Counted from the stretch's first letter, positions 47,600 through 59,272 are shown. The stretch: DNA of 64,000 bases from Pogostemon cablin (GCA_023678885.1 CM043006.1:11187948-11251947); one strand, 5' to 3'. Notes: generated from the sequence alone by a model not told the origin. A program made the numbers and translations.

Positions 47600-50220
47600 T
47601 GCTTAGGAAAATATAAGTGTGTTCTCATTAAGGATGTCCCATGATGTCTTTTAAAGTCTCTAGTGAAGAGGTGAGAGGTTCATAGAAATATGATGGTCTC
47701 ATGCGACTCTTCAGATACTTGAGTAAGTAAGAAAGGCAAGAGGTCATGGATAAGTTGATGAATGAATTGCAATGCTTGGAATAGAAAATGAAAGGGAAAC
47801 ATAGATCAATTTATTCTTCATAATTTACCAGGATGTTTTGAGAAAGTTCTACCAGAAATACGAGAGGTTGTATATGGTGGGGAACTTCTGACAAAACATG
47901 TGGCGAAGAAAAGCCATTTTCATCATGATGTGAACAAGGTTCGTATCTCATTCACTAGTCGTTGGAGCATGATTAGTGATGACATCTACTGACACGTTGT
48001 GTGTAGATACCAGAATCACTAAAAGTGTGTAACTAAGTGATGATGAGATTATCGAATATACATGGGTAAAACTACGAGAGTAGTGTTTGTTGCAGTGAGA
48101 GTTGTTTATTTATCTTATGATAGGAATAAACATTTCATTATGAGAAATTGTCTTTACATACATTTTCATAGAAAGAATTTCATTTTAGTTTCTATACATT
48201 TACGGATGGATACTTCATTTCATTTAAATGACATGGTCATAGCAATGAAGGATGGAGTTATAATCTGTTGTTGTATGTTGGCGATAATTTATTCACTCTT
48301 AAATCATGTTTATCCCACAGATGCAACAAATGGTAATTAATAACCCGTCTTCTAATCTTAATAAGAGAAAGACTCTTATGGAAATGATTAGATAGATGAT
48401 GAGTTATTTGGAATTAGTAAATTCATTTTATGTGTATACCCTAGAAGCAGTAATTCGAATGAATGTTTGTCTGTTTGTGGGATATCCTAAAAAAATAAAG
48501 GGTGATGATTTATTTAGTCCAAAATATCGAAGGATGATTGTTAACACAAATACTAGATTTTTGGAAAAGGACTATGTATTAAATCATAAACTCATGTATA
48601 AATTGTTCTAAAGGAAATGAGAGGGAAAACACAAAGTATTAGTACCAAGTGTATAAGAGGATATACCACAAGGTAAACTGCAACGCGTGTCACGTCTGAT
48701 ATACAATTGTGTGTAGTGCATTGTCATAGTGGAAGGGTTGTTCAACAACCTGTAAGATACATGTTTTGGGAAAGTCGTGAGAATTGGTTACTAGTAAACA
48801 AGGAATAGAACCACGGGTATGACAAAGCACTACAAGATGAAAATGCAAAATCTTAGTAAGTTGCAATGAATGTTGAAATAGGATCTATGGATTCTAAATT
48901 ATATCTAGGAGCTTGTAAGACTACTAAATGGTGTAAAAGTCATTAGAAGTGGTCATAAAAATAAAAGAGGATCTACGGTAAGGTGAAAACCTTAGAAGCA
49001 AAGCTTGTTGCGAAAAGATATACTCAGAAAGAAAGGGTTCGATTATGAGAAAACCTGTTCGCCGGTAGCTATGCCTAAGTCGATCTGAATTCTTTTATTT
49101 GTTGCTACTCATATGGAAATGAGGGATAGCAAATAGATGTCAAGACAGCTTCCCTGATTGGAAGTCTTGAGGAAAACATCTATGTGAAGCAACTAGTGTG
49201 ATTCATTGCAAAGGGCTAAGAGCATTTTGATAGTAAGCTTAAAAGTGTCCATCGATGGACTATAGCAAGCTTCAAGATCATGAAACATCCGTTTTGATGA
49301 GAAAATCCAGTCATATGAATTTATTCAATGTGCGGATGTGTCTTGTGTATTGAAAAGAGTGATGGAAACGTGGTGGTATTTCTTGTACTTTACGTAGACG
49401 ATATATTGCTCATTTGAGACAATGAAAGAGTATTGTCAGGCGTATGGGTATGGTTGATAAAGCGGTATGAAATGAAGGACTTAAGAGAAACAAAATATAT
49501 CCTTTTGATCACAGTAATACAGATCACAAGAAATGATGTTATACTTATCTCAAGTTTCGTAAAATGATACGATCCTTACTCATTTAGCATGTGAATTTAT
49601 CTAAGGAAATTTGTCTTGAAACACAAAAGAAGATAAAGGTGATGAAAGCGGTTCCTTATGCTTCGGTGAATAAGGAAGCTTAATCTAAGGAATGCTATGC
49701 ACGAGAATGGATAATTGTATTGCCAATGGCATGAACAGTGGGTATCAAGGTAACTCGAAATAAGAATGATGAACTGTGGTAACACATAATTTTAAAGTAC
49801 CTAAAAAGGACTAGAAACTATATGTGGGCTTATCGAACAGATTCACTGCTTCTTATAAGTTACATAGATTCGGATTTTTCAAATCAGATATGGACGACAG
49901 TAAATCCACCTCAAAGGTTATGTGTTTAATTTTAGGAAGGAGAGTCATAATGTGGAGGAGTGTTTTATAGAAATATATTTCAGACTCCGGACTCCATCAT
50001 GGAAAGATGATAAATTGGATCTTATGAGGCAGCCAAAGCATCTATATGATTCTAGAAACTTCATGATGGACTTTGAAGTGTTTCTAAGTTTGCCCAAGGA
50101 TATCACAATTTATTTTGATGATAATGGTGCAGTTGCAAACTTGAAAGAATCACGAGCCCATAAGGCAATTAAACACATGGAGTGCGAGTACCACCTGTTA
50201 CGAGAAATCGTATGATGAGG
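47600..50220 (+). pseudogene. Copia-3 gag-pol remnants
   Basis: Gag traces at 47600-47950. The gag-pre-integrase segment at 48062-48340 is readable as ending NCLYIHFHRKNFILVSIHL. Almost all of the integrase core is missing. At 48396-48611 the frame passes from YTLEA to CLFVGYPKKIKGDDLFSP and ends NTRFLEKDYVLNH. RT lies at 48960-49600 (FDYEKTCSPVAMPKS, KVSIDG, LYVDDILLI out of frame). RNase H lies at 49620-50220, the last part open at 49922-50215 (DDNGAVANLKESRAHKAIKH). Stops and shifts occur throughout. Confidence 0.8.
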
Positions 50221-50368
50221 GGAAGGCTGTTGTCGCCTGGATTACATTGAATTATAACCTAGTAAATCCATTTACAAGGACCTTAAGGCGAGAGCTTTTG
50301 ATGGTCATGTAGTGGGAGTGGGAATCAGATGTATGGCAGAAGACATGACAACATAGTCTTTTAGTATA

Positions 50369-50377
50369 AGTGGGAGA
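50369..50377 (+). promoter_or_regulatory. Copia-3 polypurine tract
   Basis: AGTGGGAGA just before the 3' LTR start TGTTGG at 50379. The same tract is seen on the minus strand in Copia-1 and Copia-2. Confidence 0.9.
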
Positions 50378-50378
50378 T

Positions 50379-51543
50379 TGTTGGATTGTATACTAAAAGT
50401 CTAGCTTTAGTATGAACAATGTTATAACAATTTATTTGAAATGAGAATCATATGATCAAATGATTGCGTCTTATAATTTATTTATATATAGATGAAATAG
50501 TTCACTTACTTTATACTGTAGATAATATATTATGCGGCAACACGCGGAAGATTATATTATCGGTTTCATTATAAAGTATAAATAGATACTCACAATCGAG
50601 ATAGATGGGGACTCTCTATCGGGATGGTTGTAGTGTGGTTTGGTATTAGCTTATCTTAGCTATAGAATCATATTAGTGCACTTTGTGTGTATTGAGCAGG
50701 ACCACTTGAGATCGTTCGACTTATACTGACTTATAGAAGAACTTGATCTATGTTATTATGGATGTTCGTGCTCTTAATCTCTATATAATAATCTCGACAC
50801 GTAGGGCAGTATGTATTTCTTTTATTCATCAATGGGTGAGATTTACATATAATTAAGTCAATAAACTCAGTGAGTTGGGAAGTAGTGTTGTCTCTATGGT
50901 GTGTTGTTGATTGTAGAAGGAATACGTGTCCGTCATAGGTTGATGATGTCCCCTTGAGGAGCTCATAAGGATTATCATGTAAACCCTGCAGATGAATTTA
51001 TTCCGGAATGATAATGAGGTTGAGTGGTACTACTCTTGGATGAGATATTAATTAATAGAGTTGTCAGTAACTTAATTAATTAATGGACATTGTATATCTT
51101 AAACATGGGGAGACTAACGAACTCATAATAAGAAGGAGCCACGGACTCACAACAGATTGAGAAGATCTCAAAGATCGTCGCCCACACGATGTCAAGATTG
51201 GACTTGGGAATACAGCAGAACACTGGAAGGTTGTTTGCTGCTGTTGTCCACCACATTCTACGATTTTTATAAAATCGTGCAGACTTCAGAATTGGACGCG
51301 TAATATACTGACAGAAAGCCACGGAAGAGAGAATCGTTTTGGTGTGTAGATCACTCTAATCCGACATAGGATGAGAGAGTTATGTCCAAAACTGTGAGGC
51401 TACGCAGGGGGGTGGAGAGAATTCATCGTCTTCAACATATCCTGGTGAAAGGTAATTCTTTTCTTATTTACTTTCTTCCACTGCTTGTTAGAAACATATG
51501 GAACCTTAATGGGTCACGTTAACCAAATAATTGAAGGCCAACA
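50379..51543 (+). repeat. Copia-3 3' LTR, internally deleted
   Basis: 1165 bp. It matches the 5' LTR except for a missing stretch of about 230 bp near 51140 (AGAAGGAGCCACGGACTCAC joins sequence that is separated in the 5' LTR). The missing part includes the TATATAAG box. Confidence 0.9.
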
Positions 51544-51548
51544 TAAAT

Positions 51549-52884
51549 ATGCACTTAGATGGGAAGCCATTTTTCCAAAAGTAAAGCCAACAAGATTTCA
51601 AGATCAAGCTACCATAGTTGGTCTTAGAATTGAGAATGATTTGAGAACCATATTTCGACGAGTGGAGATGGAAGAGTTTTTTTGACAAAAGGCCTCCCAC
51701 TTATCTACATCTCACAGCGGAGATTTTGAGCATTCTCGAGGTCAAAAAGGATAGGAACAAGTTTCCTATATCAATCTCCTTCCAGCTAAACAACATGATG
51801 AGGACAGATATAAGTCTAAATGAGTTGAATAGATTAATGGGATGCCCGACAATGAGGGGCCATCAAAGCTTCGTGCCAGAATGGGGTTTTAATCAACAAA
51901 CTTGGTGGAAGAGGCTAGTCAATGATGGAACAGAACAACAAGGGTATATACCTAGTGCCTCCAAGGGGACGGTCATCAGAAATCCTGTAATGCGATATCT
52001 TGAGAAGATTATATTGAATACAACTCTAGGCTATTACGAGAGTGGAGCAGTGGGCGAAAAGTAGCTTTACATCATGTTCAGTTTATATTGGGAGTTTAAA
52101 GTGAATATTGCAGCTCATTTTGTTTATCATGCTGAGAGAGTGGCAAAAAGGAAAACTTCACAAGGAGTGATGATCGGAGGGATAGTAACAATGATAGCCC
52201 AAGGCCTAGGAATTAATCTGAGAAATATGCCATATATGGTGACAAGTGATGGGCTCAACTATCATCAGCTCATCAGGATGGAGTTCCTATCATTGATAGG
52301 AAACACTTATTGCCTAAGGCAAGAGAATGAAGCTCTAGTTCCTCTACCTGCTCCTGAGCTCACTACGGTGTACACTCCACGGAGGCTCAAGAACTTGGCA
52401 ATGGCAAGCCCCCACCACTCTACCATTGTGAGAGTCTTCTATGGTGAAAATCGAGAAGGAGTGGAGGCGATGCTCCGGCAGATGCATGTGGAGAAAAATA
52501 GGGTGCTAGCAAATCTGAAAGTCAAGCCAGTGGCCATGAGAAAGGAGATGAAGGAGAGCAACCTCACCATGTGGATTTTGAGGAGCAAGCACTAGAACCA
52601 CCAGTATTTGAGGAAGAAGAGGATGAATTTCAGCAACAGCAGCAAATAGGTCCCAGAATTGGGGATGCAAGGTGGAACTTCTTTGAGGATGAAGTTTGAG
52701 GGATTAGGCAGACGCAGCATCTACATGGAGAGCAGATGAGAGAGCTTCATGAGGAGCAACAGAGACAAAGAGTGCTAATGGGGAGATTCGTGAAGAGCAA
52801 CATCGGAGAAGATACCACAATGAGCAAGCCCGCTCTCACTCGAACAACATGGAGGAGATGATCACTATGATGTTCAACTTCTAA
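51549..52884 (+). pseudogene. Gypsy-2 Athila ORF1-like gene, 3' part
   Basis: Continuation of the gene at 43941. It resembles the Athila ORF1 type of plant retrotransposon protein, whose function is unknown and which lies between integrase and the 3' LTR. Visible blocks: RWEAIFPKVKPTRFQDQATI, then DKRPPTYLHLTAEILSILEV, LNELNRLMGCP and MSFLYWEF-like, then a Gln/Glu-rich coiled tail ending MEEMITMMFNF. An extra T in a seven-T run near 51680 shifts the frame; TAG at 52062-52064 and frameshifts near 52550 and 52770 follow. The last frame ends TAA at 52882-52884. No membrane segment or signal peptide is obvious, so an envelope role is not supported by sequence. Confidence 0.75.
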
Positions 52885-54408
52885 TTTCCTGCGTCTCCTC
52901 GTGCCTAAAAACCCTTGGGCACCGTACCAGCCACCTCTTCGTCCGAAAAATTAAAGGGAGTACTTTTAGTGCTCAACACTTTATTTAGCTTGTTTTAGTT
53001 TGATTTGGATTGTTATAAATTTGATAATTCGTATTGTTTTATGTTGTTGGGATGCTTAATTTTCGTAACTTAGGATTTCTTTTTTAATTAAGGTTGGGAT
53101 GTTGTGATTCAATTTGATTATGGATGGTTTGAAATTTGTGTTTCATTTTCTTATGATGGTGATTTTTGTTCTTGCATGTTATGTGTTTTGGTTTTGTTTC
53201 TTTTGATGTGTCTTTTTGTTATTTGTTTTGTAATTTTCCATGATTGATTTAGGGATTGACTTGGTGGTTTATTTCGGGGTGTCGTGAGTCATTTTTTAAT
53301 ATTAGCGATGCACGTTTTGGTAAAAGTGATGGCAAATTATGACTAAGAATCTCTATACTTTCGAATTATGACAAGTTCTGTTTAGTTTGTCCAATTGTGA
53401 GATGATTAATGTGTAATAAATTTCTTAAGGTCCAAGAACAAACTTGTGAGTATTTGAGCCTCAACCGTGCATACACGGTATTTCTTTTCATGAGTGGATT
53501 AGTTGTGTCTGATAAGCTGAACGTGCTCAAGGACTATAAAAACGAGGCCAATTAGTGGAGATTGATGATATAATTTAAGGTCATCCTTGTAATTTATAAT
53601 CATTGTCATATATCTCCCTACCATGAACATTACCCCTAGTTAACCATTTTGAGCCTTTAAGACTATTTCTTGTGATGTAAGTACATTACAAGTCTTGATT
53701 ACCCACATGAGCTTTATATATTTACCCTTTTGTGTGAGTGATTGAGGAGATGGTAGCTATGAAGGTTTGATAAGAAAGAAAAATAAGGAAAGAAATGGTA
53801 AATAAGCAAAGAAAAAGGATGAAAAGAGCGCAAACAAGAATGCATATGCAACCTTAGAAATGAGAAAAAGAGCGATGTAACAAAAGATGATGATTGGTTT
53901 GAGATTTGAAAGGCTAAGAAAAGTAAGAAAGAAAAGTGGTGGAAATGAAGAAAGTAGCTACCTCTTCGATTACTTGCACATGAATAGTCACTTTTACCTA
54001 AATTCTCCCTACCGTAACAAAGAGCCTATTATTACATCCTTAATGAAAGACCTTTTTCATCATTGATTGAAACTTTGGTGGTTTGTGAATGTAGTCTACG
54101 AGCAAGTCTAAAGCGAGTCAAACCAATCGATTGATGAGTGTTGTTTTACCTAATTGATAGAGTGTTGAGTGAAATTGTTATCTAACGTGAGGCTTGGACC
54201 AAAAAGGGACTGTATTACTCTTTATTCTCTTTTGATTGAACGTGTTAACGCCTCATGTCATGATTCTAATGTTGTAGGATGACTTCGCATAATTTGTAGT
54301 TATTATTGCTTTTCATATGTTATTGCTTATGTTCGTTAGGTCTTTCCTAGGTGAAAATTTTCCCTCTTGGTTTACCATTTTCATTGTTTGGAGACGAGCA
54401 ACACTTTA
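52885..54408 (+). other. Gypsy-2 3' non-coding region
   Basis: About 1.5 kb of T-rich and A-rich sequence without a convincing ORF, ending in GGAGACGAGCAACACTTTAAG just before the polypurine tract. Confidence 0.6.
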
Positions 54409-54420
54409 AGTTTGGGGGTA
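54409..54420 (+). promoter_or_regulatory. Gypsy-2 polypurine tract
   Basis: AGTTTGGGGGTA immediately before TGATTAG of the 3' LTR. Confidence 0.85.
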
Positions 54421-56045
54421 TGATTAGTGATATTTTACCTAAATTTTAGTGTCTTTTTACATCTGTTTTCATAGTATTTTATCCATTTTTATGTACTATT
54501 TGGTTGTGTTATGTGTTTTTATGGAAATGTGTGAGAATGAGCTTAAACATGTTAAAAACAGGTGATAACAGAACGAAAATGGAGTCGGGAGTCAAATTGA
54601 AAGAAGAAAGCAACTGCATCACAAACACACCCTCCCGTGTTCTGTACACAAGGCGTGTTCATGCACACGCCCCGTGTACTGTGCACGGCCCTGTAAGAGA
54701 TGGTCGTGTGCCAATGCTTGAATAACCTACACACCCACCTTGTGGCCATGTTCAGCACACGAGCCGTGCTCTGTCTGGAGCAAAATGTTGATAGCAAGAC
54801 CCTGACACGACTCAGGCTGTGTGTATGCACAAGAGTCGTGTAGGTGCAAAGATCAAAAAAATAATAGATTTCTTCTAAAAGCTCCCAAGGGGTATAAATA
54901 CATAATTTTTCAACATTTAATGAAGTTTTGGCCGTGAATTATCAGCTACACACACACACATCACACACAATTCCTTCCAATTTTTATCATTTCTTTCATC
55001 CATTCACCATTCATTCCATCTATCTTCATCCCACCATCAAAATTCTCATCCAATTGAAGAAAAGGAACAAGAAAGATAGAAGAATTGCAAAGGGAAGGAA
55101 GGAGATCACCATTGAAGCATTTCAAGGAGAGAGGAGAATTGCAAAGGGAAAGAAGGAGATCACAATTGAAGCATTTCAAGGGAGTTTTCATCCAAACCTT
55201 GTATTAAACCTCATAGTTTTATCATGATTTGTAAGGATTTAATTGTCTATGTTAATTTTCTTATAAATATGGTAGGCTAATCTCCCTTGTGAGATTAGCA
55301 ACATGATAGTTGTTAGATAATTTTGGAATTTGTGTATTTAAATTTATATGTTGATTGGGTAATTTGATTTTCTATCATTGATGCTTGAGATCTTGAGGTT
55401 TATGGTTATTTGTGTATTTAATTGTTCTAAATATGTAATTAGATTGAGAATTCAATTATATACTTAGGATAATTGAGTGAATCATTTTGTCAAACACTTC
55501 ATGTGCATTATAAATTGTAAAGAGATTGAGAAATCCTTTAGAATTTAGAACTCCTTGATAGAACATATGATTTGTTAGATTGAGATGTCAATTGATCATG
55601 TGAAGGGACTCTCTAATTGAATTTAGTACCTAGTTGGAATTGTTTGATTGAGAACTAACCTTAAAACCATTTTGAGACCTTGTAAAGGATCTACATCCTA
55701 TCCATTCCGAGAGGAAGTTTAGATGGAATTCGTGTTGGCCCTTAATCTTCTACCCTTGATACATATGAGTTTAATGCATGAATCCTAGAATTGCCACTTA
55801 CTTAGTGTTGTTAATCTCAATTTTATTAAATTTGGAAAACCACCTTTCATTTGTCCGTTTTATTTGTTTGATCATTGCTTTGATTACTTTGATTAGTTTT
55901 AAATTACTTGTTTAAACAACCAACCCTTTGATGATTCGTCTCTATAAATTACAAGAAACGTGATATCGCTTAAGTTCTAGTACATTCCTCCCTAGGGCTC
56001 GATAAATTATTGTAATTGGTCATCTCAACTACAAATGGCTAATCA
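54421..56045 (+). repeat. Gypsy-2 3' LTR
   Basis: 1625 bp, TGATTAG to CTAATCA. It holds the GTGTAC-type repeats (54640-54840) and a TATA box GGTATAAATA (54891-54900), absent from the left LTR. A 53-bp direct duplication around GAATTGCAAAGGGAA (starts 55082 and 55135) is also not in the left copy. Confidence 0.92.
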
Positions 56046-56259
56046 TGGGTCACCCATACGGACGACGACTGCCGACAGTTGTTGCCGCCGGCAGTGGGTG
56101 TGTGGGTGAGTGGATGGGTACTTAGATTTTTTTTTAAATTTTGGTGGGAGGGGGTATAAGGGTCCATTTTTGGTAAATTTGTTAAAAAAAAAAGAATGTA
56201 AAAGAGTTGTTGGTATTGATATTTGATAAGTGAGAGTGCGTATATTTGCATATTAGCAC
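56046..56259. mobile_element. MITE C, right segment
   Basis: Starts with the second TGGGT and continues the GGGTCACCCA-type repeats to about 56105, then a T-rich and A-rich arm that is the inverted partner of the left end at 20580-20650. It ends at ATTTTTTT (56260-56267). Confidence 0.6.
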
Positions 56260-56324
56260 ATTTTTTTAAGTTTGTATGTTATAATAATTAAAGAGATTTC
56301 AATGTACCTAATAGTAAGTACTTC
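56260..56324. mobile_element. MITE B, right segment
   Basis: Contains GTTTGTATGTTATAATAATT and AAGAGATTTCAATGTACCTA, parallel to MITE A 924-970. It ends in AGTAAGTACTTC, inverted partner of the left end at 1613. It is followed by ATAAAACTC (56325-56333), the second TSD copy. Confidence 0.72.
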
Positions 56325-56333
56325 ATAAAACTC

Positions 56334-57305
56334 TTTATTTATTTATTATATACACGTAAAGAATAAAAGTTTTCTTCAAGTTCTATTCAAGTTCCGAAGA
56401 AAGGTATCCATTTTATTATTATTATGTTTTAAATTTTGAATTAATTAATTTCATGTAGATTTTTTTATATTTTCAAATTTTCTTTTAATTAATTTTTTAT
56501 AAAATTTTTTAAATTTTTTTTTTAAATTCTTATTATATTTTATTCTTTTGATTTGTTTAAGTTATTAATTTTTTTTCAAGATTAATATTATAATTTTTTA
56601 AATTAATTTTGTTAAATTTTTTTATTTCATCGAATTGATATATATTGAATATATTTATTTTTATTAATTAAATTTATTATAAATTTTTTTCTTTCATGAT
56701 TAAATTAACATATTTTAAAATTTTATTAATTTAATTTTACAACCACAATCGTAACAAAATTTGAAAAATGAATTCAATAAAAAAAATTTTCTAAAATTTT
56801 TGGTAAATCAATTCAACAATGAAATTAAACTTTTATCAATTAAAGCAAATTCACACATATGGGTGCACTCTTGCACCCGGGTGCACCCAATATACACTCA
56901 AAATTAATATATTTTCGTGGGACACACACAACCTTAATAACTATTCCACTAAACACTGAAATATTATATCGCTCAACTCATTGCAAATTAAAATATTATA
57001 TTTCTTAATTTTTGTGTAAATAGTAAATTTAATAACATTAATGAGATAGAGGGAGTATTTAATTAATAACATCACGAACACACTTTAATTTCAAAATTGT
57101 TATACATTTTTAATCAAATACTTAATAGTATATCATTATACTTGACTTTGTGGATTGGTCTTTGACATAAAAATATACTTATACCCTCTTGCAAACAAGT
57201 TCACATTTATTAATACACTTTATTTGAGAAAAGTAATTTTTACTTCATTGATTTTTGAGGTATTCTGTATTTTTAGATAATAAATAAAGTGTAAGGTAAT
57301 GTGTG
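56334..57305. other. AT-rich intergenic DNA
   Basis: Mostly T-rich sequence with no gene. At 56861-56888 is a GC-rich compact repeat, GGGTGCAC twice plus GTGCACCC, centred on the 14-bp palindrome TGCACCCGGGTGCA. At about 57045-57056 GATAGAGGGAGTA resembles a Stowaway-type terminus, but I find no convincing partner. Confidence 0.55.
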
Positions 57306-57307
57306 TA

Positions 57308-57540
57308 CTCTCTCTGTCCCGCCTAAGAGATCCTTTTGTATTTTTGAACGTAGATTAAAGAATATTATTATTAATGTGTAGTGGATAGTTATATTAGTGG
57401 GAGTGTGACCCCATATTTTAATTGTATTAGAGGGGAGTGTGGGTCCATGTGTTTAAAAAATTAGAGGGACCCTTTGAGTGGGATACTCAAAATGAAAAAA
57501 AAAAAAAAAAGAAAACCCTCTTTAAATGGGACAAAGAGAG
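57308..57540. mobile_element. Stowaway-type (Tc1/mariner) MITE
   Basis: 233 bp with inverted ends CTCTCTCTGTCCC (57308-57320) and GGGACAAAGAGAG (57528-57540) and a TA duplication at 57306-57307 and 57541-57542. Length, TA target and terminal sequence fit plant Stowaway elements. No coding capacity. Confidence 0.85.
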
Positions 57541-57542
57541 TA

Positions 57543-57976
57543 TATTATATCATACTTTTAATATTATTATTAACATAAATAATATATTAAATTTTTATTA
57601 TGAAGTATATAAAAATATAAAAAATAATTTTAAATATAAATAAAATAATAAAGACATACATTGAGTATTTGATTTGACAGATTAAAATGGGTTGAAAACG
57701 AGAAATGACCAAAGGCAACACTCGTAGTAGCGCTTCAGCTTATTTTGTTAACGAGCCATGCAATTGCTATATTCTGTTAAATAAAAATAAAATCAACCAC
57801 TATTTATTAAAGAGTGAGGCTTGCGTGCGTCCAGGCGCACGCCGTGGGCCTTAAGAATTTAGTAATATGGATAAGGGTACATTATTTTGTTTTAAATAGT
57901 ATACACTTTAATTAATAAGGGTACACCATTTTGTTTTAAAAGTATACACTTTTCATTATATTTTTTATTTTTCTTT
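57543..57976. other. Intergenic DNA
   Basis: AT-rich with no gene. Near 57827 the sequence GCGTGCGTCCAGGCGCACGC is a short GC-rich inverted repeat. GGGTACA and GTATACACTTT motifs from 57890 onward anticipate the tandem repeat that follows. Confidence 0.5.
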
Positions 57977-58193
57977 AAAAAATAAAGGGTACACATCTGT
58001 ATACTAAAGGGTATACAATTTAACACAAAATTCTAAAGGCACACGGAGTGTGTTTCCGTGCGCCCGGGCGCACACAAGTTTTTGTCTTGTAAAATAAAGG
58101 GTACATATCTTTATACTAAAAGGGATACAATTTAGTACAAAATTCTAAAGGCACGTGCTCTCGTGTGCCCGGGCATAGACAACATTTTGCCTT
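57977..58193. repeat. Two-copy tandem repeat of about 110 bp with GC-rich palindrome
   Basis: Copies start AAAATAAAGGGTACA at 57977 and 58089 and share AAATTCTAAAGGCAC, then a GC-rich block. In the first copy the block holds the perfect 16-bp palindrome GTGCGCCCGGGCGCAC (58058-58073); in the second it has decayed to GTGTGCCCGGGCAT. Confidence 0.85.
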
Positions 58194-58770
58194 TATTAAA
58201 TAAGCCAGGTATACCCTATATCAACTCCTAGAAAAAAGTCGTTAGAATATAGAGTAATAAGTGGCTAGCCATGTTAGCCATATGTAATGAGAAAAGGGAT
58301 ACTTTAAAAAATACCCAATTCTGAAAGTTTTTAATCAATACCATCAATTTTTCTCTCTCCTATGAATAGTAACTTTTCTGGACACTAATACCCCTGTGTC
58401 TGTAACCTTGTCAGCTACCATAAAGGTGGCCTACATGGCTGCCAGTATGGCATCTTTATATGTTTAAACTCATTTTAACTCAATTTTAACATTTTCTTTT
58501 TCCTCAAAATAGGCATAGTCCATTACGACCATATCAGGCTCATCATGCTTCCGTACATTAATTAAACAATATTAATCTCGTAATTAACTGACTTGAAATA
58601 GTAACAGTACCTTTTTCGATCGTCAATCCACCGGGTATCCGGGAGGTTTTACAACTGCTCCTCACAACTAACCACGCACCCCGCAGTGTGATGGTTCAAT
58701 CTCGTTCCTTCAACGGGCCTCAGCACAACCCTGGTTCGTTTCCTACAACGGGTGTACAGGATGCTGCTAC
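58194..58770. other. Intergenic DNA, no feature recognised
   Basis: Mixed-composition sequence up to the probable left limit of the pararetrovirus copy. A 55-codon plus-strand ORF starts at 58691, but it crosses into the viral leader region and resembles nothing I know. Confidence 0.5.
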
Positions 58771-58973
58771 TGTTTCTCGTCAGAAAATATGGATATTAAG
58801 GTTGCAGAATATAATGGAAGGCTACATAATTCGGAAAGTAGCCCAAGATTATTTATAGAATGGAAATATTATTACACACTCATACTACTTAAGTAAGAGG
58901 AGAAGACTCCTCTAGCTACCTCTAGTAGCTGAAATGGAAATACTCATACAAGAAAAGAAAGAAAGATACAATG

Positions 58974-58979
58974 TTTATT
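58974..58979 (-). terminator. Candidate viral poly(A) signal
   Basis: AATAAA on the minus strand, some 30 nt downstream of the predicted transcription start. Caulimovirids usually have a poly(A) signal inside the terminal redundancy just downstream of the start, so the location is plausible though unproven. Confidence 0.45.
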
Positions 58980-59031
58980 TAGAAAGAGAAAACAGAGGAG
59001 AATGATTGATGTCTTCTGCTTCCTCAAACTT

Positions 59032-59145
59032 CTTATTTATAGAGGCTCTCGGACCCGAAATCTGGATTTTAAGCCTTTTCAATCTTCTTTGACGTCACCG
59101 CTTACGTCATCATTCTTACGTCAGCGCTTACGTCATTCCATTGGA
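59032..59145 (-). promoter_or_regulatory. 35S-like pararetrovirus promoter (as-1-type motifs and TATA box)
   Basis: Read on the minus strand: four TGACG motifs within 43 bp (plus-strand CGTCA at 59093, 59105, 59119 and 59131), a CCAAT box just upstream (59137-59142), then CTCTATAAATAAG (59033-59045) about 46 bp downstream. Tandem TGACG motifs upstream of a TATA box are the as-1 arrangement of plant pararetrovirus full-length-RNA promoters, bound by TGA-type bZIP factors. It follows the transactivator ORF, the normal genomic place. All elements look intact. Confidence 0.85.
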
Positions 59146-59272
59146 TTCCAACTTTAGCAGCTGACTGGTCCCCTTTTCTTTATTGGATGCCTCCTAGTGG
59201 GCTGTCCTTCTTGTCGATCACATGCCTTTTACCCTTTCAGAAAAGTCATCTGGCTCTTGCTTTTTTGAAGAG

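Larger units (their letters stand above)
44089..51543 (+). mobile_element. Copia-3, Ty1/copia retrotransposon inserted in the Gypsy-2 env-position gene
   Basis: 7455 bp on the plus strand, with TGTTGG and CCAACA ends and the perfect duplication TAAAT (44084-44088 and 51544-51548). The primer site is exact and the polypurine tract clear. Gag-pol is heavily decayed, and most of the integrase core is deleted in addition to the family-wide C-terminal gap. Confidence 0.93.
20913..56045 (+). mobile_element. Gypsy-2, Athila-like Ty3/gypsy retrotransposon with three nested retrotransposons
   Basis: Bounded by LTR ends TGATTAG and CTAATCA and the perfect duplication TGGGT (20908-20912 and 56046-56050). 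Its left LTR is interrupted by Gypsy-3; its internal region by Copia-2 (in pol) and Copia-3 (in the env-position ORF). Order: tRNA-Asp-type primer site, gag, protease, RT, RNase H, integrase, repeat-bearing spacer, intron-like gap, Athila ORF1-like gene, polypurine tract, 3' LTR. Removing insertions leaves roughly 13-14 kb. All reading frames are broken. This is the most complete gypsy element here, since it keeps RT and RNase H. Confidence 0.92.

Noticed and set aside
43941..52884. Calling the Gypsy-2 extra gene a viral envelope gene
   Set aside because: It sits in the env position but shows no signal peptide, transmembrane segment or glycoprotein pattern; it resembles Athila ORF1-type proteins of unknown function.
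57040..57058. GATAGAGGGAGTA as one end of a second Stowaway MITE
   Set aside because: No matching inverted end or TA-flanked partner was found in the 170 bp on the left.
58200..59000. A tRNA-Met primer-binding site for the pararetrovirus downstream of its promoter
   Set aside because: No TGGTATCAGAGC-like sequence on the minus strand within the visible leader; it may lie beyond the break or be lost.
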